The notes beneath the pieces were generated by a model that was not told where the DNA came from, ran no database searches, and was given only the letters and a program-made list of their open reading frames with translations. Below, piece after piece: positions 27,823 to 39,534 of a stretch of DNA of 50,761 bases. Location of the stretch: positions 1-50,761 of the forward strand of contig CANKMW010000067.1 of assembly GCA_947483555.1 (NCBI GenBank), in the 5' to 3' direction. A program made the position numbers and the translations under genes. Position 1 is the stretch's first letter. Each line of letters begins with the position of its first letter. This DNA comes from Myxococcales bacterium. GTDB lineage: Bacteria > Myxococcota_A > Polyangia > Haliangiales > Haliangiaceae.

Positions 27823-29214
27823 ATGACCGCCGAGCTGTTCGTGGTCGGCATCTCGTGGCGCACCGCCCCGGTCGCGGTGCGCGAGAAGCTGGCCGTGCCG
27901 GAGGATGAGGCGGCGGCGCTACTGGCCACGTTGATGCAAGCGCCCGGCGTGCGTGAGGTCATGCTGATCTCGACCTGCAACCGCGTCGAGGTCTACGGCG
28001 CCAGCCCGGCCGGCGAGGGCGAGCAGGCGGTGACGGCGGTGCGGCGGGTGTTGCCGGAGAGCCGTGGGGTGACGCCGGGCTCGGTGGACAGCGTGCTCTA
28101 CGGTCACGTCCGCGCCGACGCCGTGCGCCACGTATTTCGGGTCGCGTCGGCGCTCGACTCGCTGGTGGTCGGTGAGTCCCAGATCCTCGGCCAGCTCAAG
28201 CATTCGTTCGCGACCGCCGCGCAAGCCGGCGCCAGCGGCCCGGTACTCGGCCGCTGCCTCGAGCGTGCGTTCGGGGTCGCCAAGCGGGTCCGCGCGGAGA
28301 CCGCGATCGCGCGTGGCTCGTCGAACGTCGCGTCGGTGGCGGTCGAGCTGGCCGGGCGCGTGTTCGGCGATCTGAGCGGCAAGCACGTGCTGGTGGTCGG
28401 CGCCGGCAAGATGAGCGCGCTGGCCGCGCGCCACCTGCGCCAGGCCGGCGTCGCCGAGCTGGTGGTCACCAACCGTTCGCCCGAACGCGCGGCCCGCCTG
28501 GCCGAGGAGCTCGACGCGTCGGCGCGGCCATGGGCCCAGCTCGAGGAGCTGCTGGCGGAGGCCGACGTGGTGATCAGCTCGACCGGCGCCCGCCAGCCGA
28601 TCCTGACCGTGCCGCTCTTCAAGCAGGTCGCCAAGCGCCGCCGCTGGCGCCCGATCGTGATCGTGGACATCGCGGTGCCGCGGGACGCCGATCCGGCGAT
28701 CGGCAAGCTCGACGGGGTCTACGTCTTCGACATCGACGATCTCGAACGGGTGGTGGCGTCCAACCTGGCCGAGCGGCAGAAGTCGGCCGCCGATGCCGAG
28801 CGCATCGTGGCGGTCGAGGTCGGCCAGTTCGACGCCTGGTTGCGGGCCCAGAAGGTGGTGCCGACCATCCGCGCCCTGCGCGACCACTTCGCCCGCGTCG
28901 CCGACGCCGAGGTCGACAAGCTGGTGACCCAGCTGGCCCGCAAGGAGCTCACCAGCGCCGAGCGCGACGAGGCGGTGCGGCGCAGCGTGCAGCTGGTGGT
29001 CGCGCGGTTGCTGCACCAGCCGCAGATGGCGCTCAAGGCCGGAGACGCCGATGGCCTGGCGGCGGCGGTGCAGCGGCTGTTCGCGCTCGAGCTGGTGGCC
29101 GAGTCGGCGACGGGAGCGGCGGGGGCGACCGGCGACGACGCGGCCGGCGACGACACGGCTGGCGACGACGACCCTGGCGACGCCGCGGTCGCGGTGCGAC
29201 GAAGCCAGGTCTGA
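27823..29214 (+). CDS. hemA: Glutamyl-tRNA reductase
   Basis: A 463-residue enzyme making glutamate-1-semialdehyde from glutamyl-tRNA, the first step of C5 tetrapyrrole synthesis. The catalytic cysteine is C52 in LISTCNRVEVY. Next come RHVFRVASALDSLVVGESQILGQ (abridged), the NADPH-binding VLVVGAGKMSALAARHL (about 190-206), and VVISSTGARQPIL. The C-terminal dimerisation helix is about 330-425. The last 40 residues are an odd low-complexity tail of repeated GDDAAGDDTAGDDD, which is outside the family core. The start is 4 bp after the ccsA-like stop. Confidence 0.96.
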   Translation: MTAELFVVGISWRTAPVAVREKLAVPEDEAAALLATLMQAPGVREVMLISTCNRVEVYGASPAGEGEQAVTAVRRVLPESRGVTPGSVDSVLYGHVRADAVRHVFRVASALDSLVVGESQILGQLKHSFATAAQAGASGPVLGRCLERAFGVAKRVRAETAIARGSSNVASVAVELAGRVFGDLSGKHVLVVGAGKMSALAARHLRQAGVAELVVTNRSPERAARLAEELDASARPWAQLEELLAEADVVISSTGARQPILTVPLFKQVAKRRRWRPIVIVDIAVPRDADPAIGKLDGVYVFDIDDLERVVASNLAERQKSAADAERIVAVEVGQFDAWLRAQKVVPTIRALRDHFARVADAEVDKLVTQLARKELTSAERDEAVRRSVQLVVARLLHQPQMALKAGDADGLAAAVQRLFALELVAESATGAAGATGDDAAGDDTAGDDDPGDAAVAVRRSQV

Positions 29215-29233
29215 TCTGAGTCGGAACGAGGAG

Positions 29234-29239
29234 TACGAT
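29234..29239 (+). promoter_or_regulatory. -10 box, lipoprotein gene at 29247
   Basis: TACGAT ends 7 nt before the ATG at 29247; a -35 is not convincing (CTGATC at 17-nt spacing). GAGGAG occurs upstream but is too far for a Shine-Dalgarno. Confidence 0.4.
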
Positions 29240-29246
29240 CGGCGCG

Positions 29247-29702
29247 ATGAGGGTTGCGTGCTCGTTGATCGTGGTGATGCTCGTCGCGTGCAACCGCGAC
29301 GGCGGCGGTGCGCCCGACAGCAGCTCCACCGACGCGGCGATGCTCACGTGCCTGCAGATCGCCGACGGGCTGCGCGCCCGCACGCAGGCGGTCTCGAGGC
29401 AGTGCACCACGATCGACGACTGCGAGCTCGTCGGCTACGCGTCGAGCGACGGCGTCGTCGCGACCTGCAACTGCGCGCCCCACTTCGCCGTGAGCTGCGA
29501 GGGCGATCCCGTCAACTGGCAGGCGTGGTCCGCTGACGTCCGTGCACAGGAGCTCCTCGTCCAGTGGCGGACGCGGTGCCTCGCCGAAGGCTGCGGCGTG
29601 AGTGGAACCTGTGGTTGCGACTGCGGCCGGGAGAACGTCGTCTGCGGCATCAGCGGCGTTTGCGGTGCCACCAGCAACAACGAGTGTTTCTCGGCGCTGT
29701 AG
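29247..29702 (+). CDS. Cys-rich lipoprotein, function unknown
   Basis: A 151-residue protein with a lipobox (VMLVAC, residues 10-15) and about fourteen cysteines after it. The C-terminal part is dense in them (EGCGVSGTCGCDCGR, VVCGISGVCG), which suggests a small disulfide-stabilised domain outside the cytoplasm. No known family is recognised. It sits between hemA and the convergent hemC and has its own -10 box, so it looks like an insertion into a former hemA-hemC neighbourhood. Coding appears real from the good signal peptide and Cys pattern. Confidence 0.65.
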   Translation: MRVACSLIVVMLVACNRDGGGAPDSSSTDAAMLTCLQIADGLRARTQAVSRQCTTIDDCELVGYASSDGVVATCNCAPHFAVSCEGDPVNWQAWSADVRAQELLVQWRTRCLAEGCGVSGTCGCDCGRENVVCGISGVCGATSNNECFSAL

Positions 29703-29732
29703 GTCTGAGTCGACCGTGGCTCAGCCGTTCGC

Positions 29733-30701
<969 letters not shown>

Positions 30702-30744
30702 GCCGCGGCTTGCGTATGCGCTTCGCTAAGCGCAGCGAATATTT

Positions 30745-30773
30745 TTGCCCGGCTCGGGCGCGCCACCTACGAT
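30745..30773 (+). promoter_or_regulatory. Promoter of YbgF-like gene
   Basis: TTGCCC (30745-30750) and TACGAT (30768-30773), 17 nt apart. The -10 ends 6 nt before the GTG at 30780, so transcription should start at the start codon. Confidence 0.65.
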
Positions 30774-30779
30774 GTAGGC

Positions 30780-31712
30780 GTGCCGCCAGCTCGCCTCGCT
30801 ACGCTCGGTTGGGGGCGCCGTCTCGTTTGCGCCGTCGGGCTCGCCGGCGCATCCGCGTGCGGCGGCCCCATGACCCAGGTGCGCGCCTCCAACGTCAAGC
30901 TCACGACCACGGTCGACGAGCTGCGCGCCGAGCTGCGCGCCGCGCGCCGCCAGCAGCGCGATCTGGAGAACCAGGTCTTCCTCCTCGAGGATCGGCTCGA
31001 GACCGCCCAGCTGCGGCGGCCCGACGGCGCGCCGGCGCCGGTGCTGCCGATCGAGGTGCTGTCGCCCGACGACGTCCCCGAGGACGGCCAGCTGGTCGGC
31101 ACCACCGACGATGGCACCGCCATCATCTACATGGACCAGGCCACCGGCGAGCCGGTCACGATCGACGACGACAGCTTCGACAACGACGAGCCACCGCGAC
31201 CGCGGCCCCGGCCTCGTCCCGCGCAGGCATCGCGCGCCCCGCTGCCGCCGCGGGCGCCGCTGCGTGACCTGCCGACCTCGGTCGAGCTCGACGGTGGATC
31301 GACGGCCGCCGCCGCCGCCACCGAGAACGCCGACGGCGACGACGCCGCGCTGGCGCTCTATCGCCGCGGCACCGCTGCCCTCAAGGGCCGCGAGCACGCC
31401 GCCGCCATCGCCGCGTTCCGCGAGCTGGTGGCGCGCTTTCCGACCCACGACTACGCCGACAACGCCCAGTACTGGCTCGGCGAGGCCTTCTACGATCAGA
31501 AGGACCACGCCCGCGCCATCACCGAGTTCCGCGCCACCGTCGCGCTCTACCCGCGCGGCAACAAGGTGCCCGACGCGTTGCTCAAGATCGGGTTCGCCTA
31601 TCAGGCGCTGGGTCAGACCGACCAGGCCCGCGCCGCGCTACGGCAAGTCGTATCGCTCTACCCCGGATCGTCGCCGGCCGCGATCGCGGCAGCCCGCCTG
31701 GAGAAGCCGTGA
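30780..31712 (+). CDS. YbgF/CpoB-like TPR lipoprotein
   Basis: A 310-residue envelope protein: signal with lipobox GASAC (about residues 20-25), a coiled coil at about 36-72 (VDELRAELRAARRQQRDLEN), an acidic and Pro/Arg linker (about 85-165), and C-terminal TPRs (about 195-305: ALYRRGTAALKGREHAAAIA, YADNAQYWLGEAFYDQKDHA, PDALLKIGFAYQALGQTDQA). This is the YbgF/CpoB layout that in E. coli couples Tol-Pal and wall synthesis. No tol or pal gene is here; the partner is a LysM protein whose ATG overlaps the stop (TGATG). The GTG start is fixed by the promoter. Confidence 0.82.
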   Translation: MPPARLATLGWGRRLVCAVGLAGASACGGPMTQVRASNVKLTTTVDELRAELRAARRQQRDLENQVFLLEDRLETAQLRRPDGAPAPVLPIEVLSPDDVPEDGQLVGTTDDGTAIIYMDQATGEPVTIDDDSFDNDEPPRPRPRPRPAQASRAPLPPRAPLRDLPTSVELDGGSTAAAAATENADGDDAALALYRRGTAALKGREHAAAIAAFRELVARFPTHDYADNAQYWLGEAFYDQKDHARAITEFRATVALYPRGNKVPDALLKIGFAYQALGQTDQARAALRQVVSLYPGSSPAAIAAARLEKP

Positions 31713-32947
31713 TGAAGCACTTCGTCAGCCCCGCCCTCGCTGCCGCCGCGCTCGTCGCGGCTGCGGCTGCGCCCGCGCTCGCCCAGCCCGATGTCACCGA
31801 CTACAACCCGGCGGCGCCGTTCGGTCCCGGCACCGCGACGCCGGCTCCGACGCCGCGGGCGCCGACCGTCATCACGATCGGCGCCGACGGCAAGCCGATC
31901 CTCGACGGGCCGCCCACGCCCACCGGCGTGATCCACTACGACGACATGCGCCTGCCGACCGAGGACGACACCGTCGTCCTGCACGGTGGCGCCACGCCCG
32001 AGCTGCACGTCGTCCGCCGCGGCGACACGCTGTGGGACATCTGCTGGTACTACTTCAACGATCCGTGGCAGTGGCCGAAGGTGTGGTCGTACAACGCGCA
32101 GATCACCAACCCGCACTGGATCTATCCCGGCGACCTGGTGCGGCTGCTGCCCAAGGGCTTCCTGGCCGCGGTCGGGGTCGGCGATCCGGGACTCGAACCC
32201 GAGACCGATCCGGGCGCCCCGGCGGTCGACGCCCCCACGCCGGCCCGGCGCCTCGACGTGTCGATCCGCCAGGTCGCGTTCATCGACAAGCAGCACCTCG
32301 ACTCCAGCCTCTACATCGTCGGCTCGGTCGAGGACAAGGAGCTGCTGTCCGGCGGCGACGAGGTCTACGTCAGCTATCCGGACGACCAGGTCCCCAAGAT
32401 CGGCGAGCGCCATTCGATCTACGCCGAGGACCAGCGCGTCGATCACCCGGGCAGCGGCAAGGTCGTGGGCAGCTACGTCCGCGTGCTGGGCGAGCTGGAG
32501 ATGGTGAGCGTCAAGCAGGGCAAGCGGGCCCGCGGCCGGATCGTGACCGCCAACTCCGAGATCGAGCGCGGCGCGCGGGTTGGCCCGCTGTTGCGCCAGT
32601 TCAAGAGCGTGCCGCCGGCGCGCAACGAGGTCGACCTGCAGGCGACCATCATCGCCATGCTGACCAGCGATCAGCTGATCGGCCAGGGCGAGGTGGTGTT
32701 CATGGATCTCGGCAAGGCCAGTGGCGCCAAGCCCGGCAACCGACTCTTCGTGGTTCGCCGCGGTGACGCCTTCGACGCCCAGACCCGGCCCGACGATCAG
32801 GTCGGTCAGGACGACCGCTCGTTCCCGGCCCGCGCGCTCGGCGAGGTGGTGGTGATCCAGGTCGGTGACACGATCTCGGTCGGTTTGGTGACGCTGGCGG
32901 TGGAGGAGATGGGGATCGGCGACCTGGTGATGATGCGCAAGCAGTAG
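31712..32947 (+). CDS. Exported LysM-domain protein
   Basis: A 411-residue secreted protein: signal peptide 1-24 (cleavage after PALA), a Pro-rich spacer, then one LysM domain (about 97-148: LHVVRRGDTLWDICWYYF, NPHWIYPGDLVRL) that binds peptidoglycan glycans. The remaining 250 residues contain three similar beta-rich segments with GDEVYVSY, GRIVTANSEIERGARV and GEVVVIQVGDTISVGLVT; this layout is common in deltaproteobacterial LysM proteins of unknown function. It is coupled to the YbgF-like gene, so both probably act at the wall-outer membrane interface. Confidence 0.85.
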   Translation: MKHFVSPALAAAALVAAAAAPALAQPDVTDYNPAAPFGPGTATPAPTPRAPTVITIGADGKPILDGPPTPTGVIHYDDMRLPTEDDTVVLHGGATPELHVVRRGDTLWDICWYYFNDPWQWPKVWSYNAQITNPHWIYPGDLVRLLPKGFLAAVGVGDPGLEPETDPGAPAVDAPTPARRLDVSIRQVAFIDKQHLDSSLYIVGSVEDKELLSGGDEVYVSYPDDQVPKIGERHSIYAEDQRVDHPGSGKVVGSYVRVLGELEMVSVKQGKRARGRIVTANSEIERGARVGPLLRQFKSVPPARNEVDLQATIIAMLTSDQLIGQGEVVFMDLGKASGAKPGNRLFVVRRGDAFDAQTRPDDQVGQDDRSFPARALGEVVVIQVGDTISVGLVTLAVEEMGIGDLVMMRKQ

Positions 32948-32994
32948 CGCGCCTCCCTAACCGGCTGAAATCACGACTTCGGGAGCGACGCCAC

Positions 32995-33023
32995 TTGACT
33001 CGGGGCCGCGCGGTCGCTAAAGG
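32995..33023 (+). promoter_or_regulatory. Promoter of the dprA operon
   Basis: TTGACT (32995-33000) and TAAAGG (33018-33023), 17 nt apart. The -10 ends 10 nt before the GTG at 33034. The TTG of the -35 can be mistaken for a start codon. Confidence 0.6.
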
Positions 33024-33033
33024 CTTCCCCCTT

Positions 33034-33876
33034 GTGAGTAGCGGCCGGATACAGCGGATCGAGCCGGGGGACGATGGCTATCCACGCCGTCTCCAGGCGG
33101 TGCGTGCGACCTTTCCCGCCCTGCACGTGCTCGGAACAATTCGCGATTCGGCGCCGGCCGTCGCCATCGTGGGCTCGCGGGCCGCGTCATCGGCGGCCAT
33201 GGACCTCGCCCGTCGCCTGGGTCGGGTGGTCGGCGCGCGTGGCGGCGTCGTGGTCTCCGGCGGCGCGATCGGCATCGATACCGCCGCCCACCAGGGCGCC
33301 CTGGACGCCGGCGCGGCCACCACGGTCGTGGTCGGCACCGGGGTCGATATCATCTATCCCGAGCGCAACGCGCGCCTGTTCGCCGCGGTCGTCGAGCGCG
33401 GCGGCGGGCTGGTGTCGATGTTCCCCATCGGCTCGCGTCCGCTCGCCGCTCACTTCGTGCGCCGCAACCAGCTGGTCGCGGCGCTCGCCGATCTGGTGGT
33501 GGTCGTGGCCGCCGCCGGCACCTCGGGCTCGCTGCACACGGCACGCTACGCGGTCGGCTTCGGCCGCCCGCTGGCCGCTGCGCCTGGCACCCCGGGCACC
33601 CAGGCCCTGCTCGCTGCCGGCGCGGCGCTGGTCGAGGATGCGGCCGATCTCGAGCGCGCGCTCGACGGCGACCCCCGGCGCCCGGCGCGACCGACCCTCG
33701 ACGGTGAGGCCGCGCGCGCCTGGCAAGCCCTCGACGCGCGGGCGCCGCGCGACGCTGGCGACGTGGCCACCGCGCTGGGCGTGAGCATCGCTCGCGCCAT
33801 GGCGCTGCTTTCCGAACTGGAGGCGAACGGCTGGACCCTCGCGGTCCCCGGTTCCGCCTACGTCCGCGCTCCCTGA
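33034..33876 (+). CDS. dprA: DNA-processing protein DprA/Smf
   Basis: A 280-residue protein that protects incoming single-stranded DNA and loads RecA during transformation. The Rossmann core has VAIVGSRAASSAAMDLAR, VVVSGGAIGIDTAAHQGAL, VVGTGVDIIYPERN, and the RRNQLVAALAD segment typical of DprA. A C-terminal winged helix (about 230-280) is present. The N-terminal SAM-like domain of longer DprA proteins is absent. I choose the GTG at 33034 over the longer TTG at 32995, because that TTG belongs to a -35 box. The gene is followed by topA after 12 bp, as in many Firmicutes and deltaproteobacteria. Confidence 0.9.
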   Translation: MSSGRIQRIEPGDDGYPRRLQAVRATFPALHVLGTIRDSAPAVAIVGSRAASSAAMDLARRLGRVVGARGGVVVSGGAIGIDTAAHQGALDAGAATTVVVGTGVDIIYPERNARLFAAVVERGGGLVSMFPIGSRPLAAHFVRRNQLVAALADLVVVVAAAGTSGSLHTARYAVGFGRPLAAAPGTPGTQALLAAGAALVEDAADLERALDGDPRRPARPTLDGEAARAWQALDARAPRDAGDVATALGVSIARAMALLSELEANGWTLAVPGSAYVRAP

Positions 33877-33888
33877 CCCGAGGTCCCC

Positions 33889-36590
<2,702 letters not shown>

Positions 36591-36594
<4 letters not shown>

Positions 36595-36648
36595 TCGGCT
36601 GGGCGGTGACGGCTGGGCGGTGATCGGCTGGGCGGTGACGGCTTTCGG
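36591..36648. repeat. 14/15-bp tandem repeat over the topA stop
   Basis: Four units beginning GTGA (GTGATCGGCTGGGCG, GTGACGGCTGGGCG, and again, the last degenerate), of 15, 14, 15 and 14 nt. The first unit contains the topA TGA. It fills most of the topA-trmFO gap. Confidence 0.85.
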
Positions 36649-36676
36649 TCACGGCCGCGGTCTCGACTGAACGGTG

Positions 36677-36682
36677 TACTGT
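36677..36682 (+). promoter_or_regulatory. -10 box, trmFO
   Basis: TACTGT ends 6 nt before the GTG at 36689; no good -35. It is the reason I prefer this start to the GTG at 36674, which would lie upstream of the box. Confidence 0.4.
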
Positions 36683-36688
36683 CCATTG

Positions 36689-38074
36689 GTGACCTGGCGC
36701 GATCCCGACGTGACCGTGGTCGGCGGTGGCATGGCCGGCTGCGAGGCGGCGTGGCAGCTCGCCGAGCGTGGCTTCAACGTCGCGCTGGTCGAGCAGAAGT
36801 CGGCGGCGATGTCGCCGGCCCACCAGACCCCGTTGCTCGGCGAGCTGGTGTGCTCGAACTCGCTGCGGTCCAACGACCTCGACACCCCGGCCGGGCTGCT
36901 CAAGCACGAGCTGCGCGGCGAAGGCTCGCTGGTGATCGCGTGCGCCGATCAGCACCGGGTGCCGGCCGGGCAGGCGCTCGCCGTCGAGCGGTTCGGCTTC
37001 GGTCGTGCCATCACCGTGGCGCTCGCGCTGCACCCGCGGGTCCGGCTGGAGCGCCGTCCCGTCGACGAGCTGCCGGCGGGGCCGGTGATCGTCGCCACCG
37101 GGCCGCTGACCGGCGGGCCGCTGGGCGCCATGATCAGGAAGCAGCTCGGCGGCGACCGCATGTACTTCTACGACGCCATCGCGCCGATCGTCGCCGCCGA
37201 ATCGATCGACATGGAGCACGCGTACCGGGCCTCGCGCTGGAACCGGGAAGGCAAGGACGGCAGCGCGGCGACCGCGGACGGGGACGGCGAGGCGATCACC
37301 GGCGACTACGTCAACTGTCCGATCGACAAGGAGACCTACGTCGCGTTCGTGGCCGCGGTGCTCGCCGGGCGCAAGGTGACGCCGCACGAGTTCGAGGAGC
37401 CGCGCTACTTCGAGAGCTGCCTGCCGATCGAGGTCATGGCCGACCGTGGTCCGGAGACCTTGCGGTTCGGGCCGATGCGGCCGGTCGGGCTCACCGATCC
37501 GCGCACCGGGCGCTGGCCCCATGCCGTGATCCAGCTGCGGGCGGAGAATCGCTACCTGACGGCGTACAATCTGGTCGGCTTCCAGACCCGGTTGGCGTAC
37601 CCGGAACAGCAGCGCATCTTCGCCATGGTCCCGGCGCTGGCCCGCGCCGAGTGGTTGCGCTTCGGCTCGATCCACCGCAACACCTACGTCGACGCGCCGC
37701 GCGTGCTCGGCCCGTCGCTCGAGGTCCGAGCCCAGCCCCGGCTGCGGCTCGCCGGCCTGCTCACCGGCGTCGAGGGCTACATCGAGAGCTGCGCCATGGG
37801 CCTGGTCTGCGCCCGTCTGCTGGCCGACGAGCTCGCCGGGCGAGCGCCGGCGCCACCGCCGCCGACCACGATGATCGGTGCGCTCTATCACCACGTCACC
37901 GCCCCACGCGAGGGCGATTACCGCTACGCTCCCACCAACGTGAACTACGGGCTGCTACCACCGGCGACCAACAAGACCCACCCCAAGGACAAGCAGGGGC
38001 GGCGCCGCTTCCAGATCGAGCGCGCCATCACCGACGCCGCGACCTGGGCCGGCCGCGAGCGGGGCGCCGCATGA
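36689..38074 (+). CDS. trmFO: Folate/FAD-dependent tRNA (uracil-54) methyltransferase TrmFO
   Basis: A 461-residue flavoprotein that makes ribothymidine at position 54 of tRNA with methylenetetrahydrofolate as carbon donor. The FAD-binding motif is VTVVGGGMAGCEAAWQLAERG (near 8-27), then AHQTPLLGELVCSNSLRSND with the active-site C55. Later motifs YFYDAIAPIVAAESID, DYVNCPIDKETY and GVEGYIESCAMGL are as in the family. Starts at 36674 (GTG) and 36686 (TTG) are alternatives. The stop overlaps the next gene (ATGA). Gene order topA-trmFO matches Bacillus. Confidence 0.94.
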   Translation: MTWRDPDVTVVGGGMAGCEAAWQLAERGFNVALVEQKSAAMSPAHQTPLLGELVCSNSLRSNDLDTPAGLLKHELRGEGSLVIACADQHRVPAGQALAVERFGFGRAITVALALHPRVRLERRPVDELPAGPVIVATGPLTGGPLGAMIRKQLGGDRMYFYDAIAPIVAAESIDMEHAYRASRWNREGKDGSAATADGDGEAITGDYVNCPIDKETYVAFVAAVLAGRKVTPHEFEEPRYFESCLPIEVMADRGPETLRFGPMRPVGLTDPRTGRWPHAVIQLRAENRYLTAYNLVGFQTRLAYPEQQRIFAMVPALARAEWLRFGSIHRNTYVDAPRVLGPSLEVRAQPRLRLAGLLTGVEGYIESCAMGLVCARLLADELAGRAPAPPPPTTMIGALYHHVTAPREGDYRYAPTNVNYGLLPPATNKTHPKDKQGRRRFQIERAITDAATWAGRERGAA

Positions 38075-38772
38075 CCCGGCTGGTGGGCAAGGTCGCCGCC
38101 GTCACCGGCGCGTCGAGCGGCATCGGGGCCGCGATCTCCAGGGCCCTGGCGCGCGAAGGCGCGGCGGTGGTGGCGCTGGCCCGCCGCTTCGCCTTCCCGG
38201 CCATGACCGAGCGTCCGGTCGCCGGACAGATCGTCCAGATCCAGCTCGACGTCACCGACGAGGCGGCGGTGCGGGCGCGGTTCGGCGATCTGGCCGCCGT
38301 CGGTGCGCTCGACGTGCTGGTGTGCTCGGCCGGGGTCGGGCATTTCGCGCCGGTCCACACCGCCGCCACCGCCGACGTGCGCGAGATGCTCGACGTCCAC
38401 GTCCTGGGCACCTTCCTGTGCGCGCGCGAGGCGCTGCGCCTGATGCAGCCGCGGCGCAGCGGCCACATCGTCGCCATCGGCTCGCACGTCGCCGGGCGGG
38501 CGTTCCCCGACTGCGCCGGCTACACCGCCGCCAAGGCCGGCCAGCTCGGGCTGATGCGGGTGATCGCCGAGGAGGCCCGCCCCTACGACATCCGCGTCAC
38601 CACGGTCATGCCGGGCGCCACCGATACCCCGATCTGGGACGATCGGCCCGGCTTCGATCGCCGCAAGATGATGCAGCCCGACGACGTCGCCGGCTTCGTG
38701 GTCGCGATCGTCGCCCGCCCCTCGATCGCGGTCGAGGAGGTCGTGATCACGCCGCCGGCCGGCGCCCTGTAG
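38071..38772 (+). CDS. Short-chain dehydrogenase/reductase
   Basis: A 233-residue classical SDR: cofactor motif TGASSGIG (12-19), catalytic S138, Y151 and K155 (YTAAK), and the PG motif in MPGATDTPIWDD. The usual NNAG is CSAG here. The lack of a basic residue right after the Gly motif does not settle NAD versus NADP. The substrate is unknown. It is coupled to trmFO by an ATGA overlap, and with the Uma2 gene it forms an insertion between trmFO and xerC. A link to tRNA modification is not implied. Confidence 0.88.
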   Translation: MTRLVGKVAAVTGASSGIGAAISRALAREGAAVVALARRFAFPAMTERPVAGQIVQIQLDVTDEAAVRARFGDLAAVGALDVLVCSAGVGHFAPVHTAATADVREMLDVHVLGTFLCAREALRLMQPRRSGHIVAIGSHVAGRAFPDCAGYTAAKAGQLGLMRVIAEEARPYDIRVTTVMPGATDTPIWDDRPGFDRRKMMQPDDVAGFVVAIVARPSIAVEEVVITPPAGAL

Positions 38773-38819
38773 CCGGCCGCCCGCTCGAGCCCACGGCCAC
38801 CTGGCGTCGGTGTCGCCGG

Positions 38820-39413
38820 TCAGACGTCATCCGGATCGTCGCCGAACAGCACCCCGAGCTGCAGCTCGATCGCCTCGAACGGCTCGGCGCGCACGTGCTG
38901 GCCGCGCTGCGCGTTCAACACCACGAGGTACCCGCCCGGCGTCCAGCGATGCACGCGGAGCGTCTCGAGCACGGGATCCACGATCCAGTAGTGCCCGACA
39001 CCGCAGCGCTGGTAGGCGTCGAACTTCGTGACCTGATCGTCGCGCGCGTTCGACGGCGAGAGGATCTCACAGACCCAGTCGGGTCTCACCCGCACCGGGC
39101 TCCCGGCCGGGCGCTCCGGCACCCGTTCGCGTCGCCAGCCCAGCACATCGGGGCGGTACACCTCGTGGGTCTCGAACTCGACCTCGACCTCGGTCTCGAA
39201 CCACCAGCCGCCGGGAAACCGGCCTCCGGACCGGCGATTGAACGGGCCGAAGATGCTGCCGGTCAACGCGGCTTGCGCGCCGCCGTGCTCGCCGCTCGGC
39301 GTGGCCTTGTGGACGAGCACGCCGCCGATGACCTCGTGGAATCGGCGACCCTCGTCGAGCGCCATCAGGTCATCGACCGTCGCCAGCTGGCTGGTACGGG
39401 CAACGCTTGGCAT
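38820..39413 (-). CDS. Uma2-family (DUF820) PD-(D/E)XK protein
   Basis: A 197-residue protein of the Uma2 family, predicted restriction-like endonucleases with unknown targets, often found in many copies in myxobacteria and cyanobacteria. The nuclease signature is YRPDVLGWRRER, then PDWVCEILSPSN..D..TKFDAYQRCGV..YWIVDP, with Asp, Glu and Lys in the expected places. It runs opposite to its neighbours and interrupts the trmFO-xerC order. The ATG at 39413 follows a TGGCCA-17-TATGCT promoter by 6 nt; the frame upstream of it is not coding. Confidence 0.88.
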   Translation of the reverse strand: MPSVARTSQLATVDDLMALDEGRRFHEVIGGVLVHKATPSGEHGGAQAALTGSIFGPFNRRSGGRFPGGWWFETEVEVEFETHEVYRPDVLGWRRERVPERPAGSPVRVRPDWVCEILSPSNARDDQVTKFDAYQRCGVGHYWIVDPVLETLRVHRWTPGGYLVVLNAQRGQHVRAEPFEAIELQLGVLFGDDPDDV

Positions 39414-39419
39414 ACGCCG

Positions 39420-39448
39420 AGCATACCGCCGCGCTCGGATCCTGGCCA
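39420..39448 (-). promoter_or_regulatory. Promoter of Uma2 gene
   Basis: TGGCCA (39443-39448) and TATGCT (39420-39425) on the minus strand, 17 nt apart; the -10 ends 6 nt before the ATG. Confidence 0.5.
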
Positions 39449-39522
39449 CCACGGCTGGGCCGGGAACGGCCACGGTCGCCGACCCATCGGCGCCGGAAAC
39501 TCGCGCCATCGCCGCCGCCGGG

Positions 39523-39528
39523 TACGAT
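39523..39528 (+). promoter_or_regulatory. -10 box, xerC
   Basis: TACGAT ends 6 nt before the GTG at 39535; the -35 region is weak. Divergent from the Uma2 promoter. Confidence 0.4.
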
Positions 39529-39534
39529 CGCGGC

